From an uncultured Acinetobacter sp. (GTDB lineage Bacteria > Pseudomonadota > Gammaproteobacteria > Pseudomonadales > Moraxellaceae), in NCBI GenBank assembly GCA_900766635.1, contig CAAFWA010000183.1, forward strand, positions 1 to 6,687: DNA of 6,687 nt, written 5' to 3'. Position numbers and translations under genes: made by a program. Shown here piece by piece: positions 1 through 5,998 of this stretch (the stretch's first letter is position 1; each line of letters starts with the position of its first letter). The notes under the pieces were generated by a model. It was given only the letters and a program-made list of their open reading frames with translations. It was not told the origin of the DNA and did no database searches.

Positions 1-675
1 ATGGATGAGGTGTTTAGCATACTTGAGGATTTTGGCAAAATCCCTTTACAGGCGCTGTTGATTATGAAGCAAATGCACATGATTCGTCATGAGGTACAGC
101 ATTGCGTGAGTTTAGGTATCCAAGCGCTTGAACAGCAATTGAGTGACAACTACAAAAAAGATTGGCATAAACGTCAAGGTGACTTTGAGTTGGTCAAACA
201 ATTGGCCATGAAGCATCATCAGCTTAGTGAATTTTTAGAAGAGTACGTACTTGATCCAATTTCTATTTCTGAAATCGAGCGTCAATCCGATACCGATGTG
301 GTGACTTTAATTACCATTCATTCGGCTAAAGGCACAGAGCAAAAAGTGTGTTATGTGGCCAATGTTTCGGCAGGGCAATATCCACATGCCCGTGCGCAAG
401 GTGATTTTGATCAAATTGAAGAAGAACGCCGTGTATTGTATGTGGCACTGACCCGCGCGCAAAACGAATTGATTTTAACCAAACAAAATTTAAGTCATTG
501 GGCCATCACCAAAGTGGATGAACAAGGGCGTAAGTTAGAGAGCTATTTTTTCAATGAATTGAGCCATCTGCTTTGTCATATGGAAACGCATACGCGCCCC
601 CGTCAGCAGACGGTGAAAAGTGCCCTCATTGAACGTCAGTCGATTAATTTAGATTTTGGTATTAATCTCGATTAA
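1..675 (+). CDS. UvrD/Rep-family DNA helicase, C-terminal part (5' end outside window)
   Basis: This is the C-terminal 224 residues of a superfamily 1A, UvrD/Rep/PcrA-type ATP-dependent 3'-5' DNA helicase. Two hallmark motifs are visible: motif V (TIHSAKGTE, about residues 105-113 of the fragment) and motif VI (EEERRVLYVALTRA, about 140-153), whose arginines contact ATP. Between them is the usual YPH segment at 127-129. Motifs I to IV, including the Walker A ATP-binding loop, must lie upstream of the window, so the ATG at base 1 is most likely an internal methionine and not the true start. The tail after motif VI is about 70 residues and ends in TAA at 673-675. Such enzymes unwind DNA in repair or restart of replication. 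The fragment does not allow a choice between Rep, UvrD or another paralogue, so no symbol is given. Confidence 0.85.
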   Translation: MDEVFSILEDFGKIPLQALLIMKQMHMIRHEVQHCVSLGIQALEQQLSDNYKKDWHKRQGDFELVKQLAMKHHQLSEFLEEYVLDPISISEIERQSDTDVVTLITIHSAKGTEQKVCYVANVSAGQYPHARAQGDFDQIEEERRVLYVALTRAQNELILTKQNLSHWAITKVDEQGRKLESYFFNELSHLLCHMETHTRPRQQTVKSALIERQSINLDFGINLD

Positions 676-703
676 ACTAGCACGATTGCACCATTCAAAA
701 AGT

Positions 704-742
704 AAATTAGGCACCTGCTTTTTGGTATTTTTTGCCTATTTT
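704..742 (+). other. Imperfect inverted repeat between helicase and RRM genes
   Basis: TAGGCA at 708-713 is complementary to TGCCTA at 733-738. Three more A-T pairs (704-706 with 740-742) lie outside a T-T mismatch. The loop is long (19 nt) and T-rich, and the last arm runs into TTTT just before the AAGG ribosome binding site (743-746) of the RRM gene. It could be a weak terminator for the helicase transcript or a structure near the start of the RRM mRNA. The arms are short, so chance pairing is possible. Confidence 0.3.
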
Positions 743-753
743 AAGGTTGTAAG

Positions 754-1002
754 ATGAAAATTTTAGTTCGTAACTTAGAACGTACCGTTGAAGAAGCAGA
801 ATTGCTAAAACTCTTCCAAGCATACGGTAAAGTTGATGCATGTAATTTAGTGCTAGATGCGACAACAGGTAAATCAAAAGGCTTTGCTTTTGTTGAAATG
901 CCAAACCCACGTGAAGCGATTAAAGCGATTAAAGGCTTAAACACCTTGCGTTTACACGGGCATGGGATTCGTGTCAAAGCAGCAGAAGATAAACCTGCTT
1001 AA
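754..1002 (+). CDS. Small single-RRM RNA-binding protein
   Basis: An 82-residue protein made almost entirely of one RNA recognition motif. RNP2 is ILVRNL at residues 3-8 and RNP1 is KGFAFVEM at 42-49, with the aromatic residues F44 and F46 expected to stack on RNA bases. The beta-alpha-beta-beta-alpha-beta order fits the family (RRM_1), and after the last strand there is only a short AEDKPA tail. The start is supported by AAGG (743-746) seven bases before the ATG. Such stand-alone RRM proteins occur in cyanobacteria and many proteobacteria and are thought to bind single-stranded RNA; their targets are mostly unknown. A 9-bp tandem repeat (AGCGATTAA twice, 915-932) encodes the AIKAIK part of helix 2. 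A terminator follows two bases after the stop, so this is the last gene of its transcript. Confidence 0.92.
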   Translation: MKILVRNLERTVEEAELLKLFQAYGKVDACNLVLDATTGKSKGFAFVEMPNPREAIKAIKGLNTLRLHGHGIRVKAAEDKPA

Positions 1003-1004
1003 AT

Positions 1005-1032
1005 AAAAAAGGGAGCATATGCTCCTTTTTTT
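1005..1032 (+). terminator. Intrinsic terminator after the RRM gene
   Basis: GGAGC (1012-1016) and GCTCC (1021-1025) form a 5-bp stem around an ATAT loop, followed by seven T (1026-1032). The preceding run of A (1005-1010) can pair with the T tract and lengthen the stem. It starts just after the TAA of the RRM gene. Confidence 0.85.
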
Positions 1033-1178
1033 ATTGCCTAAAAAAAGTTACAAGCCTAAGAAAACCCGCCTACATCCTACTTTTAAGCCGATTGATGCTT
1101 TCATAATCTGATTGTCAAATCGACACACAGGCTTTAAGTTAGAAGCGCCAAAATCTAAATCTGTTTTAAGGAAGACTT

Positions 1179-1682
1179 ATGTCTCGAGTTGCGCGCTTTC
1201 ATGCCGACCGTACCAATCAAAAACTCTATTTTGCTCGTCTTGCCTGCCAAAGTGCGGAACAAACGGAGCATGTGCAACACGCTCAAGCACAACGTGAAGC
1301 GGCTGTATTTCATTTGCATGGCGCGCTGTTGGCCTTTTTGCAAGAATTAAGCCGTTATTATCGTCTCAATGACTCACAGCCGACGTTAAAATCCATCGAA
1401 GAGGCCATGGCTGCCAAAGGGCAAGTTTCCCCCGAAATTTCGGTGTTAACACCACTTGCGCAAAATGGCTTTATTGCTGAACTCAAACGTGCCTATCGTT
1501 TAGCGCAATATACGCCTGAGCCGTCTGCGCCTGAACCTGAAGATGAGACTTCATCTAACTTAATTATTAAAGTCACTCAAAGTCCGCAAGCATGGTTGCC
1601 CGATACACATATTTTACGTGAGTGGCATAAAGAGCTGACCGAGCTGATTGAGGGTTTTCGTAACGAAATGGTAGAATTTTAA
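1179..1682 (+). CDS. Conserved hypothetical protein, possible DUF6586 family
   Basis: A 167-residue protein of unknown function. The start is well supported: AAGGA at 1168-1172 lies six bases before the ATG. There are no signal peptide or membrane segments. The N-terminal half (about 1-65) looks like long amphipathic helices, rich in Ala, Gln and His, with several aromatic residues (FLQELSRYYRL). A polar, proline- and acid-rich linker lies at about 112-127 (PEPSAPEPEDE). The C-terminal end (about 143-167) is a probable helix with a conserved-looking Trp/Leu pattern. From memory it resembles the gammaproteobacterial DUF6586 proteins of about 150-170 residues, but I could not verify this. The next gene follows after 97 bases with no terminator between, so the two may be co-transcribed. 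I see no convincing promoter in the 146-bp gap upstream; TTGTCA at 1112-1117 is a fair -35 but lacks a good -10. Confidence 0.8.
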   Translation: MSRVARFHADRTNQKLYFARLACQSAEQTEHVQHAQAQREAAVFHLHGALLAFLQELSRYYRLNDSQPTLKSIEEAMAAKGQVSPEISVLTPLAQNGFIAELKRAYRLAQYTPEPSAPEPEDETSSNLIIKVTQSPQAWLPDTHILREWHKELTELIEGFRNEMVEF

Positions 1683-1770
1683 TCTTTGAACTTGTAAGTT
1701 AAAGGTTTGACCCAATCTCAACATGACAGTCAGCAAAGCAAGTGTTTATGTTTGCCACCATGTTGACCAT

Positions 1771-1775
1771 GGAGG
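1771..1775 (+). promoter_or_regulatory. Strong ribosome binding site deciding the start at 1780
   Basis: GGAGG ends four bases before the ATG at 1780. The earlier in-frame ATG at 1723 has no Shine-Dalgarno at a suitable distance, and the extra 19 residues it would add (VCHHVDHGGK region) do not look like protein. This site therefore sets the start of the 92-residue gene. Confidence 0.8.
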
Positions 1776-1779
1776 AAAG

Positions 1780-2058
1780 ATGTCTATTGAACAGTTAAAG
1801 CAATTATTTGGGAATCAAGAAGCCATTTTAGAATTGGTTCAACTTGAAAGTGGTGAATTGGCATTGCGTAATGCAGGTTCAGAAGCACAGCCTTTAGTGA
1901 CCATTCAGTTTAATGATGAGGTCAAAGCGCTGTTAGGAGAACATACTGCTGTTGTGGCACAAAGTATGATTCAAGCGGCATTATTTGGCTTGCTCGAACA
2001 GCAAATGAATCAAATGCAAGCGCAAATTGTCGATGAAAAACCAAAATTTATGAGTTAA
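1780..2058 (+). CDS. Small conserved hypothetical protein (92 aa)
   Basis: A 92-residue acidic, Gln- and Leu-rich soluble protein that I cannot assign to a named function. The start at 1780 is chosen over the in-frame ATG at 1723 because GGAGG (1771-1775) stands directly before it. The N-terminus (MSIEQLKQLFGNQEAILEL) looks helical. A middle beta-like part (about 20-46) contains GELALRNAG and PLVTIQFND. A long C-terminal helix (about 50-82) runs through ALLGEHTAVVAQSMIQAALFGLLEQQMNQMQ and could mediate self-association. No cysteine, metal motif or membrane segment is visible. Its position behind the 1179-1682 gene suggests one transcript. In Pseudomonas I recall a similar pair of uncharacterised genes near topA and sulA-lexA, but that comparison is unverified. 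Confidence 0.75.
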   Translation: MSIEQLKQLFGNQEAILELVQLESGELALRNAGSEAQPLVTIQFNDEVKALLGEHTAVVAQSMIQAALFGLLEQQMNQMQAQIVDEKPKFMS

Positions 2059-2085
2059 AAAAACGCGCCTTGTGGCGCGTTTTTT
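2057..2085. terminator. Bidirectional intrinsic terminator between convergent genes
   Basis: CGCGCC (2064-2069) pairs with GGCGCG (2074-2079) around a TTGT loop, extended by A-T pairs. Seven A (2057-2063) lie on one side and six T (2080-2085) on the other, so both strands have a U tract. It overlaps the stop codon of the plus-strand gene and lies two bases past the stop of the minus-strand antiporter gene, and so can end both transcripts. Confidence 0.92.
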
Positions 2086-2087
2086 AG

Positions 2088-3803
2088 TTAATGACTTGGC
2101 GTTTGATGATGTGCCAATTGAATTTGACTTAAAATATGATGACTCATATTATGCGCCATTTCTTCTTTAGCATAGTACACATCACCAATCTCATCACGAC
2201 GAATCACCTCAGCCTCTTCTTTACTTTCGGCACAAAGTAAGACTTGAATCTGTGGATTTAAGGTTTTGGCAATATCGACAATTTTATGAATATCAATAAT
2301 ATCCATCGGGGAGATGACCAAAAGTCGTGCATGCTGAATATGTGCTTGAATCAACACACTCGCTTCAGTCGCAACACCTGATACTGCTGCAATGCCTTTT
2401 TCACGTAAACGCTCTACAATTTCACGGTTTTCCTCAGCAATCACCACTTTAATCTGATGATCCATCAGGGTTTGGGTAATACGACGTCCCACTTCACCAT
2501 GACCGACAATCACCACTTGATCACGTAAATAATCTTGTGAAACTTCATCAGGGAGCATCGCCAATGGGTCACTGCTACGTTCGAGTAAGCGAGCTAAATA
2601 AGAGCGCTCACGAATCCAACGCTGTACAGGCTCGATCGCAGAAAATACAAAGCTATTTAAGGTAATCGAAATCAAAGCACCTGCTAAAATGAGGTTTTGG
2701 CCCTCTAAACTCAAGAGGCCTAAAGACACCCCAAGTGCAGCCAAAATAAACGAAAACTCACCAATTTGCGCCAATGAAGCACCCACGGTTAAAGCAGTAT
2801 TAATTGGATAGCGGAAGAATAAGACCAAAGCCATGGCGGCAATGGTTTTCCCGACCATAATAATACCAACGACAGCTAAAACGTGGAGCGGTTGCTCAAG
2901 CAAAATGCGTGGGTCAAATAACATCCCCACAGCGACAAAGAATAAAATCGCAAAAATTTCACGTAAAGGTAAAGTTTCTTCTTCAGCACGGTGACTAAAA
3001 TCAGACTCTTTGACCACCATCCCCGCAAAGAATGCACCAAGTGCCATCGACACGCCAAAGACTTTATACGCACCAAAAGCAATCGAGACCGCAGCCGCAA
3101 CGACGGTTAGAGTAAATAATTCACGAGAACCTAAGCGTGCCACAAGCTGCATAATAAATGGTACAACACGTTTACCCACAATCAGCATAAAGGCAATAAA
3201 GCCAATGACTTTGACTAAGGTGATGCCTAAAGTGAGCCAAATGTTTTCATCGGCTGCACCCTCTAAGGCTTGACCGCCAAGTAACACCGCAGTAGCAGGT
3301 AACAGTACGAGGGCAAGTACCATGACGAGATCTTCGACCAACAGCCAACCCACCGCAATTTTACCATTGACCGATTCGAGTAAACCTCGATCGCCTAAGG
3401 CTTTGAGTAGTACAACCGTACTTGCACACGATAAACTTAAACCAAAGATGAGCGCAGCGCCAAAACTCCAACCCCACATCATGGAAACGCCAATCCCAAG
3501 TAAGGTGGCTACAGCAATTTGTAAGATGGCACCGGGCAGGGCAATGCGTTTGACTTGCATCAGATCATTTAATGAAAAATGCATACCAACGCCAAACATC
3601 AAAAACATTACCCCAAGTTCTGCCAATTGATTGGCAAGGGCAATATCACCCACGACCCCTGGGGTATTGGGGCTAATTAAGATGCCTGCGACTAAATAAC
3701 CAATTAAGGGCGGCAAACGTAAACGTGCAGCAAGATAGCCAAATAACAGCGCTAAGCCAAAGCCAACGGCAAGTAAAATAATCAGATCTACGTCATGAGG
3801 CAC
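2088..3803 (-). CDS. ybaL: YbaL-like K+(or Na+)/H+ antiporter of the CPA2 family
   Basis: A 571-residue inner-membrane cation/proton antiporter, close to E. coli YbaL (RosB) along its length and similar in size. Residues about 5-392 form the Na+/H+ exchanger domain with 12 to 13 hydrophobic segments. Matching stretches include LPPLIGYLVAG (30-40), LGVMFLMFGVGMHFSL (63-78), LSCASTVVLLKAL (124-136) and GWLLVEDLVMV (152-162), which carries the acidic pair E157-D158 expected in ion transport. Residues about 428-545 are a TrkA-N/RCK domain with the Rossmann motif GHGEVG (434-439) and an acidic residue E457 at the end of strand 2, so NAD(H)- or nucleotide-type gating is likely. No TrkA-C domain follows. 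The start is GTG at 3803, supported by AAGGAG six bases upstream. No ancillary KefF/KefG-type oxidoreductase gene is adjacent. The transported ion is inferred from the family. Confidence 0.93.
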   Translation of the reverse strand: MPHDVDLIILLAVGFGLALLFGYLAARLRLPPLIGYLVAGILISPNTPGVVGDIALANQLAELGVMFLMFGVGMHFSLNDLMQVKRIALPGAILQIAVATLLGIGVSMMWGWSFGAALIFGLSLSCASTVVLLKALGDRGLLESVNGKIAVGWLLVEDLVMVLALVLLPATAVLLGGQALEGAADENIWLTLGITLVKVIGFIAFMLIVGKRVVPFIMQLVARLGSRELFTLTVVAAAVSIAFGAYKVFGVSMALGAFFAGMVVKESDFSHRAEEETLPLREIFAILFFVAVGMLFDPRILLEQPLHVLAVVGIIMVGKTIAAMALVLFFRYPINTALTVGASLAQIGEFSFILAALGVSLGLLSLEGQNLILAGALISITLNSFVFSAIEPVQRWIRERSYLARLLERSSDPLAMLPDEVSQDYLRDQVVIVGHGEVGRRITQTLMDHQIKVVIAEENREIVERLREKGIAAVSGVATEASVLIQAHIQHARLLVISPMDIIDIHKIVDIAKTLNPQIQVLLCAESKEEAEVIRRDEIGDVYYAKEEMAHNMSHHILSQIQLAHHQTPSH

Positions 3804-3809
3804 TAAAAA

Positions 3810-3815
3810 CTCCTT
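3810..3815 (-). promoter_or_regulatory. Ribosome binding site for the GTG start of ybaL
   Basis: Read on the minus strand this is AAGGAG, six bases before the GTG at 3803-3801. It supports GTG as initiator; the first in-frame ATG is far inside the first transmembrane region (residue 67). Confidence 0.85.
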
Positions 3816-3900
3816 AAAAGGATGTTAAGGCTAAAAACCAAAGCATGAAAAATGCCAATAAAATAAGATAAAAGTGTAACAAGGTGGGCAAAAAAAATGC

Positions 3901-3933
3901 AAAAAAAAACGACCCCAAAGGAGTCGCTTTTTT
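3901..3933 (-). terminator. Terminator of the rpmB-rpmG operon
   Basis: On the minus strand, CGACTCC (3926-3920) and GGGGTCG (3916-3910) form a 7-bp stem around TTT, followed by nine T (3909-3901). One pair is a U-G wobble in the minus-strand RNA but a C-A mismatch in the plus-strand RNA, so the hairpin is best suited to stop minus-strand transcription coming from rpmG. It lies 13 bases past the rpmG stop codon. Confidence 0.9.
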
Positions 3934-3946
3934 AAGAATACTAAAA

Positions 3947-4102
3947 TTATTTAATTTTAGCTTCTTTGAAGATCACGTGTTGACGGATTTTTGGATCAAA
4001 TTTTTTGATTTCCATTTTTTCCGGCATAGTACGTTTGTTCTTAGTCGTGGTATAGAAGTAACCTGTACCAGCTGTAGAAACTAGACGAATCTTATCGCGC
4101 AT
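3947..4102 (-). CDS. rpmG: 50S ribosomal protein L33 (bL33)
   Basis: A 51-residue basic protein of the large ribosomal subunit, beginning [20 protein letters not shown]. The segments [17 protein letters not shown] (21-37) and [12 protein letters not shown] at the end are typical of the proteobacterial form. It has no cysteine, so it is the zinc-independent (C-minus) type. The ATG at 4102 is supported by AAGGAG (4116-4111) eight bases upstream. It is the second gene of the L28-L33 operon and begins only 12 bases after the rpmB stop, so translational coupling is likely. The terminator at 3933-3901 ends the transcript. Confidence 0.97.
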   Translation of the reverse strand: MRDKIRLVSTAGTGYFYTTTKNKRTMPEKMEIKKFDPKIRQHVIFKEAKIK

Positions 4103-4110
4103 TGTAAGGA

Positions 4111-4117
4111 CTCCTTA
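4111..4117 (-). promoter_or_regulatory. rpmB stop codon overlapping the rpmG ribosome binding site
   Basis: The minus strand reads TAAGGAG: the TAA stop of rpmB (4117-4115) supplies the first two A of the AAGGAG Shine-Dalgarno (4116-4111) of rpmG. Ribosomes ending on rpmB therefore finish exactly on the rpmG loading site, which favours matched output of L28 and L33. Confidence 0.85.
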
Positions 4118-4351
4118 GATCTTTTGGCCTTGAGCACGAAGATCAGCAACAACCTTTTCAATGCCCAATTTATCGATAATACGCATACCTTTAGTGGTTA
4201 AACGAAGACGTACGAAACGTTTTTCGCTTTCTAACCAGAAACGGTGGTGGTGCAGGTTCGGCTCGAACCGGCGTTTAGTTTTGTTGTTGGCGTGTGAGAC
4301 GTTGTTACCAACGACTGGACGCTTGCCGGTAACTTGGCAAACCTTAGACAT
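4115..4351 (-). CDS. rpmB: 50S ribosomal protein L28 (bL28)
   Basis: A 78-residue basic protein of the large ribosomal subunit, full length for the family. Recognisable parts are [20 protein letters not shown] (1-20), the [13 protein letters not shown] stretch (22-34) and [16 protein letters not shown] (48-63). It has only one Cys (C5), so it is the zinc-independent form. The ATG at 4351 has GGAG (4362-4359) seven bases upstream. It is the first gene of the rpmB-rpmG operon, driven by the promoter at 4459-4431 with a leader of about 73 nt that holds a hairpin (see the entry at 4371-4394). Confidence 0.97.
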
Positions 4352-4370
4352 GGTGTAACTCCAATGATTT

Positions 4371-4394
4371 AGCCAACAGCAAATCTGTTTGGCC
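4371..4394 (-). promoter_or_regulatory. Hairpin in the rpmB mRNA leader
   Basis: In the minus-strand transcript GCCAAACAG (4393-4385) pairs with CTGTTGGC (4379-4372) around an ATTTG loop. This gives eight Watson-Crick pairs with one bulged A, plus a G-U closing pair (4394 with 4371). It ends about eight bases before the GGAG ribosome binding site and is not followed by a T run, so it is not a terminator. It could be a binding site for autoregulation by a ribosomal protein or a stabilising stem. The function is inferred; the pairing is seen. Confidence 0.5.
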
Positions 4395-4430
4395 AGTCAA
4401 AAATAAAGGATGAATTCATTCAAGGGGCGT

Positions 4431-4459
4431 TTTATATCAAAAATGCGCTTAAAAGACAA
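4431..4459 (-). promoter_or_regulatory. Sigma-70 promoter of rpmB-rpmG
   Basis: On the minus strand, TTGTCT (4459-4454, 4 of 6 to the consensus) is followed after exactly 17 bases by TATAAA (4436-4431, 5 of 6). Transcription would begin near 4424, giving a leader of about 73 nt. A perfect 10-bp palindrome ATGAATTCAT (4410-4419) lies just downstream of the likely start point. Confidence 0.7.
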
Positions 4460-4471
4460 GCGATTTTGACT

Positions 4472-4493
4472 AAAACACGGCATGACCATGTTT
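4472..4493 (-). terminator. Probable terminator of the aldehyde dehydrogenase gene
   Basis: The minus-strand RNA can form AAACAUGG (4493-4486) paired with CCGUGUUU (4480-4473) around a five-base loop. That is eight pairs including one U-G wobble, which would be a C-A mismatch in plus-strand RNA. Only four T follow, so termination may be partial. It lies 21 bases after the dehydrogenase stop and just before the rpmB -35 box. Confidence 0.55.
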
Positions 4494-4514
4494 GATAGGT
4501 TATGCCTTAATCAC

Positions 4515-5963
4515 TTAACGCAATAGAAGCTTCGAAATCAGTTTATGAATCGGCTTATTAAAGGGCGGTAAAATAAATTTTAAACTATACAGCTTAGGAT
4601 TCGACATTACCGACCGTTCATGCGACAAACTGAAGAAACCTTCAGGACCGTGATACTTGCCCATACCTGATGCACCGATGCCACCAAAAGGTAGATCATC
4701 TTGCGCGACATGGGTAATCACCGTGTTTTGTCCAAAGTGCCCTGAATGGGTACGCTGTGCGACATAATTCGCACGAGCGCGGTTAAAGTCGAAGTAGTAT
4801 AATGCAAGTGGACGCGGACGGCTATTAATAAAGTCGATTACATCGTCAATTTGATCATATTCTAGTATGGGAAGTAGGGGGCCAAAGATCTCTTCTTGCA
4901 TAATTTGCATCTCTGAAGTGACCTGTGTCAGCACGGTAGGCGCAATTTTTCGTTGACTTGCGACGTTTTCTTTTGAGTTAGAAATCTCAATAATATCAGC
5001 ACCTTTTTCTTTAGCATCTGCCAAATATGCCTGTAAGCGTTGGTACTGTTTGTCATTAATGATTGAGGTGTAATCAGGGTTGTTTTGAATGCTTGGATAC
5101 ATTTTGTTCACATAGATTTTGAACTGCTCAATAAAGGCCTTGGTTTGACCTTTAGGCAAGAACAAATAGTCAGGTGCGACACAAGTTTGTCCTGCATTCC
5201 ACAGTTTTCCTGCGGCAACACGCTGTGCAACATCTTGCATTGACATTGAAGGATGTACGATCACAGGTGATTTGCCACCCAATTCTAAAATCACGGGCAC
5301 AAGGTTTTCAGAAGCCGCTTTCATGACGGTTTTCCCCACCGCTGTTGAGCCGGTAAAAATCATTTTATCAAAGGCCAAATGAGAAAATGCATCTGAAATT
5401 TGCCCGCCACCTGTGACTACAGCCACCAAATCTTGTGGAAATGCTTCCGATAATGCACGCTCTAACACCCGACCAAAATGACTTGAAGCGCTCGATACTT
5501 TAATCATGGCGTGATTACCCGCAGCTAAAGCACAAATTAACGGCCCAATTGATAGCAAAAGCGGATAGTTCCACGGCGCAATAATGCCAATCACACCGAG
5601 CGGTTGATATTCCACCCAACCTTTAGCAGGTTGATGAATCAGTGAAATATGACGCTTAGAGGGCTTCATCCATTTACGAATATGTTTTGAGTAATACTTA
5701 ATTTGCGCCAAGCAGGTCAGTAATTCCCCAATTTTAGTTTCACTGATGGAACGATTCCCATAGTCTTGGTGAATGGCATCTGCAAATTGATCTTGATATT
5801 TGATTAAGATTTGCTTTAAACGAGCCAAACGTTCAATACGCTCTTGAGCACTTGGCAACGGATGATGTAAATACGCCTGCTTTTGTAGCGTTAGAATTTC
5901 GTGTAAATACTGTGGGTTAAACGCTTGAGCGGTCATCGACGTTGTTTTTGTTTGGCTATTCAT
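4515..5963 (-). CDS. Aldehyde dehydrogenase, coniferyl-aldehyde dehydrogenase-like
   Basis: A 482-residue NAD(P)+-dependent dehydrogenase that oxidises an aldehyde to its acid. It resembles CalB-type coniferyl aldehyde dehydrogenases and class 3 (ALDH3) enzymes. Seen in order: an ALDH3-like N-terminal helix region, PWNYP (130-134), the cofactor lysine in MIKVSS (K155), FTGSTAVG (203-210), general base E227 in ELGGKSP, nucleophile C261 in GQTCVAPDY, EEIFGP (357-362) and PFGG (425-428). The usual KPSE/KPAE reads KVSS, so the ribose-binding Glu is replaced by Ser. The C-terminal 25 residues are basic and hydrophobic and could touch the membrane. The ATG at 5963 is preferred: an in-frame TTG at 6026 is part of the -35 box. 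No strong Shine-Dalgarno precedes 5963; ATG 5936 is an alternative. The divergent TetR gene probably controls it. The true substrate is unknown. Confidence 0.9.
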   Translation of the reverse strand: MNSQTKTTSMTAQAFNPQYLHEILTLQKQAYLHHPLPSAQERIERLARLKQILIKYQDQFADAIHQDYGNRSISETKIGELLTCLAQIKYYSKHIRKWMKPSKRHISLIHQPAKGWVEYQPLGVIGIIAPWNYPLLLSIGPLICALAAGNHAMIKVSSASSHFGRVLERALSEAFPQDLVAVVTGGGQISDAFSHLAFDKMIFTGSTAVGKTVMKAASENLVPVILELGGKSPVIVHPSMSMQDVAQRVAAGKLWNAGQTCVAPDYLFLPKGQTKAFIEQFKIYVNKMYPSIQNNPDYTSIINDKQYQRLQAYLADAKEKGADIIEISNSKENVASQRKIAPTVLTQVTSEMQIMQEEIFGPLLPILEYDQIDDVIDFINSRPRPLALYYFDFNRARANYVAQRTHSGHFGQNTVITHVAQDDLPFGGIGASGMGKYHGPEGFFSLSHERSVMSNPKLYSLKFILPPFNKPIHKLISKLLLR

Positions 5964-5998
5964 GACGTGATACCATAAAACGAAAGCAATAGTGAAAA

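Noticed and set aside
707..977. Two minus-strand open frames over the RRM gene.
   Set aside because: They lie antisense to an intact RRM gene, overlap each other, and show no recognisable protein features.
1085..1138. Possible folded leader before the 1179 gene: CGATTGA (1089-1095) with TCAAATCG (1115-1122), and AAGCC with GGCTT outside.
   Set aside because: The arms are short, with a bulge and a large asymmetric loop. Such pairing is easily found by chance in 146 AT-rich bases, and no riboswitch class matches.
1758..1772. CCATG/CATGG inverted repeat touching the ribosome binding site at 1771.
   Set aside because: It has only five pairs and a five-base loop, too weak to claim translational control.
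1723..1779. Longer start for the small gene at 1780, adding 19 residues.
   Set aside because: GGAGG lies directly before 1780 and no suitable ribosome binding site precedes 1723.
2876..3630. Three open frames overlapping the antiporter gene (3010-3273 and 3322-3630 plus strand, 2876-3100 minus strand).
   Set aside because: They are out-of-frame shadows of a clearly conserved gene, with low-complexity Thr/Ser/Pro-rich or otherwise unprotein-like translations.
3816..3900. A promoter for ybaL in the gap after rpmG; TTGGCA at 3858-3853 (minus strand) is a fair -35.
   Set aside because: The element 17 bases downstream (TTTAGC) is a poor -10, and other combinations are no better, so no promoter is called.
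3884..4084. Plus-strand open frame covering the rpmG terminator and rpmG.
   Set aside because: It starts in a poly-A terminator region and is antisense to L33.
4161..4358. Plus-strand open frame antisense to rpmB.
   Set aside because: It is a mirror of the L28 coding sequence, with no ribosome binding site or protein-like pattern.
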